Part shown: piece after piece, positions 22,621-36,920 of the stretch
Numbering within the stretch: the first letter of the stretch is position 1
Layout: each line of letters begins with the position of its first letter
Assembly (NCBI GenBank): GCA_015698045.1
Contig: BLAL01000162.1
Location: 372,001 to 436,000, forward strand
DNA from: Rhizophagus clarus
Lineage: Eukaryota > Glomeromycota > Glomeromycetes > Glomerales > Glomeraceae
DNA length: 64,000 nucleotides
Reading direction: 5' to 3'
Made by a program: the position numbers and the translations under genes
The notes under the pieces: model-generated
What the model was told of the DNA's origin: nothing
Databases searched by the model: none
Seen by the model: the letters and a program-made list of their open reading frames with translations, nothing else

Positions 22621-25600
22621 ATGCTTGATTTTACAGAATGGTCTCCAGACAGTTTCAAAATCCTTTATAATAAAATTCAACAGGCAATAAACATAGCTAC
22701 CAATAATATCTTATTGGAACTTAATCCTCTTTTAATTGAATATAAACCATGGTTTCTTTTATTATTTGATGAGCCAAAACCAGATTTAGCGAAAGAATAT
22801 GCAATTAAGCAAGGTTAGTCTTTATGTTTTAAAATGACTTCCTTTTCATAAACCGCAGTTTTACACCATCAAAAACGGTTTATTTATTCCAAGTAAATTC
22901 GTGAAGAATAAATATATTTATAATTCAGGAATATGATCCTTTACATCAATAATATATTAGGCGAACCGGTATTCATAAAAGGCAAACCATATAGGTTTTC
23001 ACGTACAGAAATTTACGAAATTATTGATATTGCACACAGTCTTAATATCAGTGAAGATTTTGCAGCCACAATGCACCAACATGCAAAAGAACTTAAGTCA
23101 AGATATAACAAACCAGTCGCTGAAACGGCAATTGCTCTTTATTATGATGAAAAGACTTACATGTTATTAAGTTTATTGACTATTTTCAGTAAAGCTTATG
23201 ACATTGAGGTTAAAGAAGAAGTAAGAGATGCTTTAAAAACATTTATTAATGGTTTGTTCAAGTCATATGAAAATTTAAATCGAGGCCTATTATATGGTGT
23301 TAAATTAATGAAAACTATTGAAATTTTGAGATCTCGTATGTTAGAGTTGGAAGGACGATATCAACAACTTATTAACAATAGAAGCTCTGTTATAACTTCA
23401 GAACAGTTTTTATATTTAAATGAAGGTGCTATTCTACCCTCAGTTGACGAAAAAGTCATTTTGCAAAGAATGGCCTCAATTACTACACATCGAAAATATC
23501 TCGCATATATCATTTGGAAGATGGCTTTTACTTATCTTTTTTCAACTCAAGAAATTTTGTATTTATGCAAAATGCTTGAAAATCTTGATCTTAAAGATAA
23601 TGTCTATCCCTATTTAATCGCTGCATTATTAGCAATTATCAACACTTCATCAGATCATTTTCTCAATGATTTAACCGCAAAAGAGAAATTTGAAGAGTTA
23701 ATGAAAGATATAGATTTTATCAATAATTTTACAAATATTATAAATCGAGACACATGGAAGGTTAATGCTGCTAAAGCAGCTGTTTTGATAGAATGGAGTA
23801 TATTTATAGGAGATTCGATAAAAAAAAATTCCGGTTTAGAAACAAATTTGGATATTAAATCAGAACATTTATCAGAAATGTTTCATCGAGCCGTAGTTAA
23901 TGATGCTTTCCAATTTATAACACATTATCTTCTTTCATTTCAAAAGACTGAAACGGAATCTATTTATATAGAGAATCTCCCGAACGTTGAAAATGTTTGG
24001 CATAAATCAAACAACGGTGAAATGTCTTTCTGTGGCCTTATACTTATACCCCCAGGAAAAACACCAAAAACTATTCGTGAGCTTGAAAAGGACTTTCAAA
24101 ATAATCTTCGTAAACAGCTTGAGCATTTTGTATTTAAACTAGTTAGTAAGAACATGAGTTATCTACAAAAGATTAGACGACAGGAGGAAGATGCAATCCA
24201 ATCTGCTACAACAGAACCTGCGACTCCTAGCACGAGTAAATTTCCTTCCACTCCTAGTTTGAAACAAAAAAAGACCTCAGTATTACGTCACGATATAGAG
24301 GCCTTTTATATTTTGATCGCGACTTTATTTCGTAATCTTCCCGATGAAGGTCTAAAATGTTGGGTAGAAACGAAATCATTGATTAATTGGGGAGCGGGTT
24401 TTCAAGAAACTGGAATGATGTGTGCTTATTTGGAAATGTTAAGCTCACTTGCAACTGGCAATGAATGTAGTACATATGCCTATGAATTTCTTTCGCGTGC
24501 TTCAACAAGCGGAGGATGGTGTTCTTGGCAAACTTTATTCACTGCTATGGAGAGATATAATATTGATATGGTTGATGAGATGGTTGAAATTCCTAAAGAA
24601 GAAGTGCAACTTTTGATCTCTTTTTTACGGGTTTTCAGACAAGTCGTTAAATATTGTGTTCAAGCAAGACTCGATTTTATTAAACGCAATATTTTAAAGC
24701 TTCTTTTTAGTTTGGTATCACAACATATACCAACTGAACTAAAGGCTGAACTTTATTACGCTGTTGCTGCTTTCTGTGTTCCGAACGATGATTTATATCT
24801 TGAATTAATTTTAAAAGTCTGGACAATACTTGAAGAGGAACAAATTGTTCCAACTGTACCAAAAAATCTTAAAATAGGGACAACTTCAACGTTGGAGCCA
24901 TCGAACTTTCAAACGCATGATATGTCAGCCATTAGGAAGGAGATAGAGGAGATAGAATCTTCTAAAAAAATTTTCTTTCAAACATTGGCGTTTATTAAGC
25001 TTATTAGCACTTTAATTTATGTTCCTGAACAGCATATTACTATACGGTGTGGATTTCCAGTTCGTTCACTCACCATACATGAACAATTAGGGTTTGATTA
25101 TCGAACACCTGGAATCACACCTTATGTCAGTTTTATAATTGACGATATTTTTGTAAAAGCACCAACGAGAGAATATATTTTTAATTCTCAAAAATGGGAG
25201 ATTATAGCAAATTCTTTAGAGATTATTGAAAAATGTCTGATTTCCTTTGATTTGACTGGGCCATTATTTGAAAAAAATCATTATTTTGCAAAATCTACAA
25301 AACAAATACAAATACAAAATAGAATGAATAAGGAGGAAGATCTAATCTTTAACAATGACGAAATAGAATATTTAAGAAATCATCCCGGATATAACATCAT
25401 GAAAAGACTTCTAACTAATTCTCGACTTATGGAAGTTATTTTAGAAATTATAGCTACTGGAAAGAATATATTGGTTGATAAATACGAAGCTTCTTCTGAC
25501 ATTATCGAACCTCTTATTCGTTGTTTAAAGATTCTGTGGATTGCACTGGAAAAGCAAGATAGGTTTTTGAAAACTTTAGTTCCACTTGTTAATGGAAATA

Positions 25601-28600
25601 CTCCAGGATATCTTGAACATGCTTTTCTATCAAAGAAGGAAATCATTGTAGCGATTGCATTGTTACTTGATAGTGAAAATGCCGATATCTGTTTTTATGC
25701 AGTCAAAATTTTAACTTGTCTTTCCAAGTCAACAATATTTAATTCCAAAGATAATCTTGGAACTGGTAGAGTTAATAGATTATCTAGTATTTTGGAGACG
25801 AGTCAATTTGCGAATGAAATTCTAAATAATTTTGTCAAACGATTAGAATTAAGAGGTGACGATTATTGGGATTTTAGTATCGATCAAAGAAATTTTGAAC
25901 TTGTTCAACTGTGCCTTAAATATTTGTCAAAACCTGACGAGGAAGAATTTAGCGCAGAATCATTATCAAAAGAAGAAAGTATTTCACTCTCCACAGTTAG
26001 TTGTGCTATATTAGACCTAATATTGGAAAATCTTAAACCTGGTAAAATTCAACCAACCATTTCACATTTTCTTCTGGGTTATGATATCCGTGGATCATTG
26101 CAAGTTCCAGTGATTAAATATGTTGCTGATGATTATAGAGAATCTTGTTTACACAAAATAATGGAAATTCTTGGCCATCCCATTAACAAGTTTACTGAAC
26201 AAAATAATAAGATTAATAAACAACTTTTGAATTATCCTTCACTTGTAGCACGCTGTTATCAAATTCTTTACAGACTTTGTGTTGATAACAACACTTCAGA
26301 TGCTACGATGTTATTTTTACGAAGTCAAAAGTTTATTTCAAGTCAATTTAGAATAATGCCTCTGTATATTGTTCAGCCGAGTTTAGAACCAAAATGGGAT
26401 CAAGGGATTATGACAAGATTAGATAAACAGGAAATTGAAATCGATTGGGTCAGTCTTTGTGCTAATCTTGATGAACGGACTTGGTTGATGAAAATGGTCT
26501 CATTGGAGTTACGTAAAGTCCAAACCCGCAGTGGTATCCAAAATTTGTTGGCTTTAATTTATGGATTTGAAGTAGTTAAATCGAAAGACAGAAATTCCAT
26601 GGATTTAGATTTTAATAATTCCTCAACCATGAAAATCCTTGATATATTAAACATGTTGGAATTTTTCTGGGATGATTCATGGCAAATGCAATCACCTCAG
26701 CAACATTATTTTGAGAAAGTTAATATCGAAACATGGTTATATCGTAATGAGAGAGGAATTGAAGTATATCGTCTGCAAGATGTCTTCTCTGAGTTATATC
26801 AACTTTATAGGCATTTCCATAAACGAGGAGTTACATTCGATGATAAAAATTTACGAAACGAAATAAAACAAATTATAAAATTTTGTTTTTTTCATAATCG
26901 TAATCGCGAATTTGTTCATGCAAGAAACGAATGTTTTAAAGCTTGGAGAGAGGTTATTGAAATGACGGTTATTAAACATTATAATCTGTTGCGGTTTGAG
27001 GTACGAGAATCCACCTTTCATGACATTCTGATGGGATTGTTAACGATAATGAAAAATGAGAATGACGTTATTGCGGGAGTCCTTAGTAAAGTTGTTCTTA
27101 CCATAATAACCGCGTTGCGTTCGGATCGTAAGCGTCAATCAGTTTTACATCTGACAAACCTTTCGAACATTGCACAATTGAGGGTTCCTTCCGAACGACT
27201 TTATTCTATATTCAAATTGATTCTTGATTGCCTTATTGGACCGGGATTCCCTCCTGAAGTGCGCAACCATATATATTGTACAATGTTCAATTATTTGCAT
27301 TATATCGACTCTGATCCGAATTTTACGATGGGATCGAGACCTCAGCATGAATTTGCACTAACGACGTTGGGTAGTGCTAGATCTGCGCTTGATGGTGGTA
27401 ATCTTGCAGTACTTCATAGTTGTGGTGATCGTTTACTCGAAATTATACGCTTAGATGCTTCCGAAGGACCGGTGGAGGGGAAGCTTTGTTCCTTAAATAT
27501 TCTTACCGCTTTATGCAGTCTAGGGAAACGCGAAAAAAGTAATTTCATCATTGACTATATTATACGGTCAAATTTCCTAAGTACTGTGGTAAAAAGTTTA
27601 AAAAGTCAAAATGATCAATTGTTAAAAGCAATAAGACCAAGGCCTGGTAAGCACTAAAATTATTCTTTTAAAAAATTACGATAATCATACTTAGTAAAAT
27701 TCTTTCCTTAGAACAATTTGCCTTGCAAGCAAAACATGTGTTTGAATCTAGAGTGGTATTATTGATTCGTATAGCACAACGCCGTGATTGCGCTCTTAAA
27801 TTGATGGAGTCTGGAGTTTTCGAGTACTTGGATGAATTAACATTTCTCGATGAAAGACCAAAATTTAATAAACCGGCAAAAGGTAAATTTAAGATTGAAT
27901 GTATAATTTTTTAAAATAATAATCATAAACAATTTTTTTCAGATTCCGATGATAGCCCTGAGTTTAAACGGTATCATGAACTTTTAATCATTATACTACG
28001 CCTTATTTCTTGTATCCTTACGAGCATAGGACATGATAGCGGACCTGCTTTAGTAAAAGTATGATTTTGTGCTAAATTTCAAATTTTATATATAAATCAA
28101 CGATTTAATCTTATTTTTATGTTTAGGCATCAAGATTCGTAAGTAGACATCAAGGATTGATGTTAGAGATATTGACAGATATTTCCCCAGTCGATTTATT
28201 GACTTCACCAAATGTGGAGGTCAAAGGTAATGCTATTTTAAGTATTGGAGTTGTTCACGAAATGTCTCGTATATTTTATTTCTTGGGTATTAAGTTAGAA
28301 GCTATCGATAAAGTAGTAAGTACTTTATAATATATATTTCTTGTATTTTACTATTAGTAACATTGAAATTTCACTGTTATAGCGTCGAGAAACGCATCAA
28401 AGGACATTCCAAGAAATTTTAAAAGAATTAATGATACGATTCTTTCCGGCGCGAAAAAGTCTGGTGACAATGACAGCGGGAAATGAAGCTGACATAAAAC
28501 GTAATATTATGGTATTGTTACGATAACATTCACGAACACTATTAATCAGTATTAATTAATTCTATTTAAAGATGCGCAAGAACAAGTTGAAAAGATTAAT

Positions 28601-29562
28601 AGGAATTTTTTAGGGTGGTGCCAAATAATGACTGCGAGCACAAAAGATGTTCAAGGTAAAAATCTAATCTAAACATCTAGATTTTGTAATCATATCAATT
28701 CTCATTTGATTTATCTAAATAAGTAGACTTTAGACCGATTTTTACAGCGATCCTTGATTACGCCAAAAGGCCCGATAGTGATTATCGTGGCGATCTCAGT
28801 AAGTTTTTTTTTTTTTGAATAAAAATTTATTTATACAATCTAGTTTAATTTTATGATTCTTAATACAGAGGAACCGGAACTTTCAATATGCATAAATTAC
28901 GTTCGCACTTCAATAGACATTTTAAATCATCATATGGAAAATTTCGGGAGAATATCTTTCAAACTTGAAAAAGGCGATAACATTGAAGAGGTAATTTCAT
29001 ATCGTACCGCAAAACTTCCTTATTTTAATTTTATATTTACTGTTTCAGATTCTATCTGGGCTTCGTAATGAAGATATTGATGACCTAAACGATTCACAAA
29101 GAAAGAGTTTAGCATTGCGTACTTTACAAGAACAGCTTAATAAAACGTCGAAGTATATTACACAACATTCATGTAAGAACTTTAATGCAATTTTTTCATT
29201 TATGATACTTTTAATAATTTTTTACAACAATCTGATTTTTATTCCCTGATATTAAGATGACGTGGAGATCGCTTTGCTTTTAATATGGCGGCATCTTGAT
29301 CATTATATGATGACAAAGTTTACTCAAGGAATTTCTATGAATTCTGATAAAACAGCTTTACAAAAAGACGCGAAATTAGTCCTAACAGACATATTAGAGA
29401 AACTAGAATCTTTGGAGAATATTGTAGGTTCAATTTATATTATGAATGTTATAATTGTTTCTAAATAATTATATTTCTTTATTTACATAGGCCATAAAAT
29501 ATAAAACGCGGAATGAATACATACAAATGATACTTCGTAAAATAAAAGCACTTATCGCTTGA
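22621..29562 (+). CDS. NUP192: Scaffold nucleoporin Nup192/Nup205, 2037 aa
   Basis: Twelve exons: 22621-22813, 22961-27646, 27712-27882, 27943-28058, 28127-28315, 28383-28500, 28572-28655, 28727-28798, 28869-28990, 29049-29172, 29257-29423, 29491-29562 (6114 nt, in frame). It is a large alpha-solenoid of the nuclear pore inner ring, paired with Nic96/Nup93. Recognised from the N-terminal LLIEYKPWFLLLFDEPKPD and GEPVFIKGKPY, the Nup192 D-loop style region near residue 500-600 (SRASTSGGWCSWQTLF) and the overall all-helical length (human NUP205 is about 2000). The exon 1 to 2 junction uses the acceptor ATATATTAG at 22960; the nearer AG gives a stop. Exon 2 is 4686 nt with no intron, in contrast to ten small exons after it. 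Confidence 0.93.
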
Positions 29563-30001
29563 TTATATATTTCTTCTACTAATAAGCAGCGTAATACCTT
29601 AATATATATATAATATACAGTATAGGTAGGTATAAAAAAAAAAATTTCAACTGAATAATAAAATAAAGTTTGAACCTAAATCCGAGTTTGGACTTTATGC
29701 CCAGTCTTGATAAAATATTCAGTTTCTATGTTAAACTTCCGAAATTAGTTATATAACCAATCTTTTGTTTTGATTTGCTAATGATCTCTAATTATTAATA
29801 CTCCTTTTTTAATTTTCTTTATGGAATCCTTCTTTTTAAATATTTTAAAATAGTTTTAAAAAATAAATAAAATAGTGAATATTTTTTTTTTTTTTTTTTC
29901 AAAATAGCTTTTAGTGATAAATATTTTTTATTACTATAAGAACATTAATAAATATCATTAACGCTTTTTTTTTATTTTTTTATTTTATTATAAAATATTT
30001 T
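29563..30001. other. NUP192 3' flank, AT-rich
   Basis: Contains the expected 3' UTR and long T and A runs. No gene seen. Confidence 0.4.
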
Positions 30002-30110
30002 ATAAATTTTTTTTTTTTTTTAATTCAAAGGTCGTGTAATGACTTTATTGTAATATATTTAACATGAAAATATAAGGTACAAATAACAAAACCCACCCAG
30101 CACAGCCCAT
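30002..30110 (-). mobile_element. Retroelement 3' tail fragment (LINE/SINE-like)
   Basis: Read on the minus strand, a segment with GCTGGGTGGGTTTTGTTATT runs through CATTACACGAC and ends in a poly-A run (30002-30021 as poly-T on plus). A second copy with the same order lies at 34988-35095. A conserved 3' end followed by poly-A, repeated elsewhere, is what truncated non-LTR retroelements leave. Only the last 100 bp or so is recognisable. Confidence 0.5.
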
Positions 30111-31352
30111 GAACAAATATTTTAAAAATAATTTCTATAAAACAATAAATAAAAAATAAAATACTTTTTACTGCTATAAAAATATTAGTAAATATTACTT
30201 AGTATTTCTTTTATTTTTTTTTTATAGGAATCCTTTTAAATATTTTGAAATAATATCAGAAAGTAAAGTGTTTTTTACTATTATAAAAACTAATACAAGT
30301 ATATCTAATATTTTTTTCTCTTGTTTTTTTTTGGTAAAAACTTCTTAAATAATCTAAATAGAACCCTAAATAACTATAATTAAGGTCATATATTATATAT
30401 TAAAATTTTTTGAAATTTTACTATTATCATCTTGAATTTAATTTAAAAGTTATAGGCATAAAACTTTAATAAAAGAATTATTTTATAATTTATAATTTAA
30501 AAAATTAATATCTATTAATCTTTTTTTTTTTTAATAAATTTGGTTCATATTATACAAACAAATTATCAGAAATTATATTTACCCCTAACTAGCAGAATAT
30601 AATCATTAAATTTAATATTTATTAATTTGATAATTTATTTTTTTATATTTTTCTATAGTATAAATTTAATTTTAATCTAGAATAATTTAACCAGAATGAT
30701 TTAACCTAATAATTTTATATAATTTACTAATGATTTTTACTTTACTATATGATCAAATATTACAATTCAATCATATAACATTTTACAATTTATTTGTTTA
30801 TCATGTTTCTGGTTTACTACTTTTATTTTTAATGCTTCAAATAATTTTTCTTTCATAAAAATTCTCTTTAAACAATTATTCAACTCATTTTTATTAAAAT
30901 AAATTTTTATTTTTAATGATTATTTAAAATCATTTTATTTTTTAAAAACAGCCCTTATGAAACATTAAAAAAAAATTTTTTTACAATCTTACAGACTATT
31001 ACAAAATAAACAAAAACTTTTTTGTTTATTATAGTCTCAAAAATTTCTTTTTTACTTATAGGCATAATTTCTGTTTTTTAAAAACAGACTAAACCAAATT
31101 TATAAAAAGTTAAGATAGAAAAAAATGATTTGTTTTTTCTTTCAATTTAAACATTTCTAATAAAATTAGTTTTCTTCCTTTTTTTTAGTTATAAGGATGA
31201 TATTAACCTAAATATTATAAAGTATAAATCTATTATAAATATAAATCTTTTATTATTTAGATTACTAGAATTGAGAACCTGATATCTGAAAAAGCATAAA
31301 AGATCAAAACCTTTATTTGTTTAAGAAACTGAATTCATAACAAATTAATAAA

Positions 31353-31510
31353 TAGGATCTTTGCAATAGAAAAGTACGAAACTCAAAAAAATTTTTAAAT
31401 TTACTTTATATGCTAATTATATTTTTTATACTAAAATAAGTGTAAATTTAATGTTAATTAAATTTTTATTTTTTTTTAAGTTTTATACCTTTCTATTGCA
31501 AAGATCTCAA
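31353..31510. mobile_element. TA-target MITE, copy 1
   Basis: Ends GGATCTTTGCAATAGAAA and TTTCTATTGCAAAGATC are inverted repeats. The core matches three other copies at 32577-32716, 38293-38449 and 62203-62359. It is about 155 bp and has no coding capacity. Confidence 0.75.
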
Positions 31511-32576
31511 ATGTCTTTTTTATTCAACCTTAGGTGATAAGCTGAAATATTTAAAGCAAATATATAATAAAAACCATCTTATCTATAAGATAATTTACTA
31601 TTGACAGAATAAATTAAAGAAAGGTATAGTTTTTTTTAACCTCATAAATTTTATTATATCAGCATACTTGATAATTAATTTAGTAACTAAATGATAAAAT
31701 AATTTTTCCAAATGCAAAAACTGATAGGTAATATCATATGTGTATGACTATTAAAATGCATAATATATTCTATACTTAAACTGGTAATCAAGTGTTGAGA
31801 AGGTTTTTCTAAATGCAAAAACTGATGGCTATTATTAAATGTAAAGATATAAAAATATTATTAAGCAAGTATCATAGTATTTTATGAATTTCATTTAGTA
31901 TTTCAAAAGTGTATTATTAGACTAACTACTGATTAACTTTTTATATATTTATATTTATACAAATAAGTGATTGTAAAGTTTGAAAGAAAAAAAAATAAAT
32001 CTCATTATTACTTTTAAAAGCTAATATAGTTAAATTGGAATTGGAAATTATCAAAATAAGTGATTTATTTAAGTTTACCTTTTATACTTTTTAATAATTC
32101 TTTATTTAGTTCTTATTAAATTTATTATTATAAAAAAATGAAAAATATAATATGAATATAAAGAATATTCAGATATAGAATTTAATCCAAATTAGAAAGT
32201 GCAGAAAAAAATCAAATAAATAAAAAAGTAAAACCTATTCTGGGTGATATCTTATATAATTTGTAGTTTCAGATTTAATAGCAAATTCTTAAATATTAAT
32301 TTAATCCATCAACTACTAGTAAAATAAAAGCAGAATTAACTTACAATGATTTAAATGATAAAAAAATCTTTTTAACTTCCTTTATAAACTTTTTCAAGAT
32401 TTTGTAATAATCATTTACAAAATTTAAAATAAATACAATTAAGACAATTAATTTGAACATCTCTTATATTAGTAAAAAATAAAAATTAAAGAACACTAGA
32501 AAATATATCAACTGTGATATTGCAGATAAGGTATTGAAAATTTACTAAATGTATATTCTATTAAGAAATAAGTTAA

Positions 32577-32716
32577 TATATGAAAGATATAAAAATCAAA
32601 AAATTTTTAAATTTACTTTATATGCTAATTATGTTTTTTATACTAAAATAAGTATAAATTTAATATTAATTAAATTTTTATTTTTTTTGAATTTCATACC
32701 TTTCTATTGTAAAGAT
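32577..32716. mobile_element. TA-target MITE, copy 2 (left end decayed)
   Basis: The core and right end (CCTTTCTATTGTAAAGAT) match the family; the left terminal repeat is eroded. Non-coding. Confidence 0.65.
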
Positions 32717-32879
32717 ACTATATAATGGTAAGATTCTGAATAATGTATATATAAGTCAGATGAAAATTTCAAAATTTACTATAATTAATAAGCAAATTAT
32801 TTTAAGTTTTACTAAACAAACTTTTATTATAACCTTTGAATTTTTTTATTTTGCTAAGCAATTTGTTTTATGATATATA

Positions 32880-33574
32880 CAGTGGACAGCATAAATTAAG
32901 CACCATTTTCAAAATTAATTTACGATATAAATTATAAATACCAGTATAATAAATTTATATTTATTTTAAAGATAAGACTTAAAATAACATTTTAAAAACA
33001 TTTTTTTATTTAATTAATAATACAGTTCAGTTTATAAAAATCACTTAATTTATAAAAAAGTGAATTTTCAACTTTTTAACTAAAACAGATACAACAAAAT
33101 AAATGCCAGAATCTGATTCTTTGAGTCATAAATAGGTTAATTCCAAAAATCTTAAAGATTGAATCATTAGTTATTAAGAAAATAAACTTTAAAAATTATG
33201 TAGATCATTAAAAAATCAAAAATTTACTATAAAATTTATATTTTTTTAGTGATCTACATGATTTTTAAAGTTTATTTTTTTAATAACTAATGATTCAATC
33301 TTTAAGATTTTTGGAACTTAACCTATTTATGACTCAAAGAATCAGATCCTGACATTTATTTTATTGTATTTGTCTTAGTTAAAAAGTTGAAAATTCACTT
33401 TTTTATAAACCAAACGATTTTTACAAAACTGTATTATTAATTAAATAAAAAAATGCTTTTAAAATGTTGTTTTAAGTTTCATCTTTAAAATAAATATAAA
33501 TTTATTATGCTGGTATTTATAATTTATATCGTAAATTAACTTTGAAAATGGTGCTTAATTTATGCTGTCCACTG
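32880..33574. mobile_element. 695-bp foldback element (near-perfect palindrome)
   Basis: It starts CAGTGGACAGCATAAATTAA and ends with the exact reverse complement. The two arms, each about 325-330 bp, stay complementary along their whole length with only scattered mismatches; the spacer near 33210-33245 is about 30 bp. Flanking TATA on both sides fits a TA target duplication, as in Tc1/mariner relatives. No ORF. It could extrude as a cruciform or give a long hairpin RNA if transcribed. Confidence 0.85.
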
Positions 33575-34987
33575 TATATAAGATTTCAAATAATATATAT
33601 ATAAATTACATTAAAATAATTTATAAATTTAAAAATCAAATATAACTAATAAAAAAAAAAATTTATTAGCATTCTAATTAAAAAATTTTAACCAGATTTA
33701 TAAATAATAAAAATCTGGTTTAATATTTATCTTTTTAAGCTTAATGAAAGTTATTTATTTTACTAAATTATATTTAAAAATAAAATATTTGCTAATTAAA
33801 AAAAGCTTTCATTAAAAGTTTTATAGAAATAAAAAATATATTTTTTTTATTATAAAAAGTAGTTTTTTGTGATTTATATAAAACCAATTAACTAATTACT
33901 AATTTTAATTTAATAAAACTTTTTTTTCTTATAAATTATATATATTTTTGCTATTTAAATTATATTTTATACCTACTTTTAAGTTTAATTAAAAGGAAAA
34001 CTGTATTTTTAAAACAAATTTTTTTATATATACAAAGAAAAAAAAAATATTACTAAAGTGAAAATAATAATAAAAATTTATTATATATAAGTGATATAAT
34101 TTATGTAAATATTGTATAAGAAATTTTTTTTTAACTGCAAAATAAAATATTTAATAATAGTTATATAAATTTATTTTAATTAATAATTATTAACTCAAGT
34201 AATGTTTTAGTAAATATAAATTTATTAAATATTTTAAATTATATTATAATTATACTTAAATAAACAATTTTTTTAAAATAAAGTAATATTAAATTGATAT
34301 TATTATAATATTTTATTTTTTATTATTAAATAATTTAAAAAAAATAAGAAATCTAAAACCAATATATAAAATAAATATAATAATAAAGTAAAAGATTTAT
34401 TTTTTACTATTAAAAAATCAAGTACTAAAAATTGAATTACCAGCTATAAATATTAATTGTATTTTTATAAAAAATTTATTAAAGAATTTAAGTAATATCA
34501 GAAATTTAAAAAGGTATTAAATAACATATTCATTTATAATTAGCTTATAATATAACAAATCCTTCAGATTTTATCTCAATTTGTTATAAGATTATAATGA
34601 AGAATTTTAAAGGATTTAATTAATTACTTTATTATAATGAGAGTTACTGCTATATTTGATTGATTAAATATCAAATGATAGGTAAAAATTTGCTATAATA
34701 TGAGTTTATTATATTGAGAGCTGACTGTATATTGTTTTATATTAAATATTAAATAATACAAAATTTCTTTTTTAAATTTATAATTTGGCCTAAAATAAAA
34801 ATAATTTATATAATATAAATATTATTTTATATTATACCAAAAATAAAAAAAATTAATTTTATGAACTTTTAAAAAAAAAAATTAAAGTTATACAAATTTT
34901 GTAATACAATGTTATTTTATATATTGTTTTATTAATTTAATATTATTTTTTATTAAAAAATATTATTTAACATATATAAGCAATTAT

Positions 34988-35095
34988 AATAATTTTTTTT
35001 TTTTTTTTAATTCAAAAGTCATGTAATGTTTTATTATAAAATATTAATAAAAATATTAATTACAAATAACAAAACCCACCCAGCACTGCTAGATA
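34988..35095 (-). mobile_element. Retroelement 3' tail fragment, second copy
   Basis: Same order as 30002-30110: AACAAAACCCACCCAGCAC on plus, a short AT-rich middle with ATGTAATG, then a poly-T of about 16 (poly-A on minus). The two copies have diverged, so they are not a recent duplication. Confidence 0.5.
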
Positions 35096-35504
35096 TAACC
35101 TATAAATAAATTATAATAAATTAGATTTTCAATAAATCAAATTTAATATTATTTCAAATTTTTTTTCTAAAATCAAATCTGTTATATTAAAACAATTATA
35201 ATATACCAGATTTTATTAATAAAGTCATGATATTTCATGAATCAGATTTAATTTTATATTAGTTATATCAAAAAAAAAATCTTAATATATTAGATTTTTT
35301 TAAATTTGATATTAATTTATTCTTTTAAGCATATTTTTATATTATTATAATTTTTAATTTTAATCAAAATAAATAATTTATATTAAATTTAAGATTAATA
35401 TGTTAAACCAAATTTTTTTTTATATATAAATCTTATTATTTTTTTTTATTTTAATTTTTCAATCAAAGTTTAAAATAATTTTATTTTTTTTGTAAAACTT
35501 GATA

Positions 35505-36680
35505 CAGTCATCCTTCTTTACAGCGAATTTCAATATAACGAAGAATACTATATAATAAATTGTTAATGTGTAATAAATATTAACATATAAAAAAACTTTC
35601 GATTAATCAAATTTTATTAATTATGGACTATATACCATTATACGAAGTAAAATTACAAAATAGCATATATAAAAATGACTTTTTTTATAACAAATTTTTT
35701 TATAACAAATTTTTTTCCAATAGAACGAAAATAACTGATATATAAATAACCCTATAATTATTTAATAAAATGATAATTTTTTTTAAATACATAATATATG
35801 AAGAACACAAAATGCTTTTATAAAAGATATTTAATAAATCATTTTAATAATGTCAAAATATTAAGTTGTGTCATTGATTTCATTAGTTTTGTATTTGTAC
35901 ATCAGAGTTAACACCATCTGCATGATACCTATCTACTATTAATATTTTATCTAGCATCTCTATAAAAATAAAAGTAGGAAGTTTTTTAAAGAAAATAATA
36001 ATAATGCCTCCCCTAGCTCTTCATTACCTTAATTTTAAAAGTCCAGTTGTGTTTTTTGTCTAGTAACATTACAAAAAAGAAAAAAAAAAAAAATAATTAA
36101 TTAATTAAAAAATAATGAAAATCACCTCACCAATCTTTCCTTACCTTAATTTCAAAAGCCTGATCATATTTTTTGTCTAGTAATATTATAAAAAAGAAAA
36201 AAAATTAATAATTTAATTAGTAATTAAAAAAAACTAATAAAAAACATTTTCTCAACCCTCCCTCACCTTAATTCCAAAAGTCTGATCATGTTTTTTATCT
36301 GACAATACTACAAAAAAAAAAAAAAAAAATTAATATTTTAATTAATTAAAAAAAACTAATAAAAAAAATCTCACTAATCCTCTTTCACCTTAATTCTAAA
36401 AGTCTGGTTATATTTTTCATCTGGTAATACTACAAAAAAGAAAAAAAAAAATAATTAAATAAATAAAAAAACTAACAAAAAAATACTGTTTCCAACTCTT
36501 CCTTACTTTAATTCAAAAAGTTTGGTCATACTTTTTATCTAGTAACATTACAAAAAAAAATTTTTTTTTCTAGATCAGATATTCAAATTATCTGATTAAA
36601 TTAGCAAGTTATATGACACAAATTTTTTATAACAAAAGTCCAATTTGCTCAGATACTAACTTTGTATACTAAATCTTAAC
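35505..36680. mobile_element. TIR transposon remnant A carrying a 5-unit array
   Basis: Its left end, CAGTCATCCTTCTTTACAGC and on into TATAACGAAGAATAC, closely matches the left end of the element at 60590. Internal sequence up to about 35990 also matches, as does the segment ATTCAAATTATCTGATTAAA after the array. The right terminal repeat is decayed near 36675. TA precedes the left end. No transposase is left; pogo/Tigger-type ends are my best guess. Confidence 0.6.
36003..36560 (-). repeat. Tandem array A, five exon-like units of about 115-120 bp
   Basis: Unit starts at about 36026, 36151, 36267, 36386 and 36503. Each unit has a conserved 41-bp part (on plus, CTTAATTCCAAAAGTCTGG through TCTGGCAACA) bounded by CTTACC/CTAC-type words, plus an A/T-rich spacer. 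On the minus strand these boundaries read as a TTTTGTAG acceptor and a GTAAG donor. Decay is greater here than in the array at 58710. Confidence 0.7.
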
Positions 36681-36920
36681 ATAATTTATATATAAGAAGA
36701 TTTTTTGATATATTAGATATCTTAATATATTAGATATTATTTCTAAAACTAATCAATTTAATTTATTATAATTATTTATATATCTAATATAAATTTGTAT
36801 ACTGTTCAATAGATTTTTAATTTTTTGATAAATAAATCATCAAAATTTAAAAATAAATAAAAAAACAAAGCTAAAATAATAAATACAAAAGATATTTTTT
36901 CTTTAAAAAACTATTTAAAT

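Noticed and set aside
22933..22960. ATG at 22933 as a NUP192 start
   Set aside because: The upstream exon 22621-22813 encodes a recognisable Nup205 N-terminus and joins in frame at 22961, so 22933-22960 is intron.
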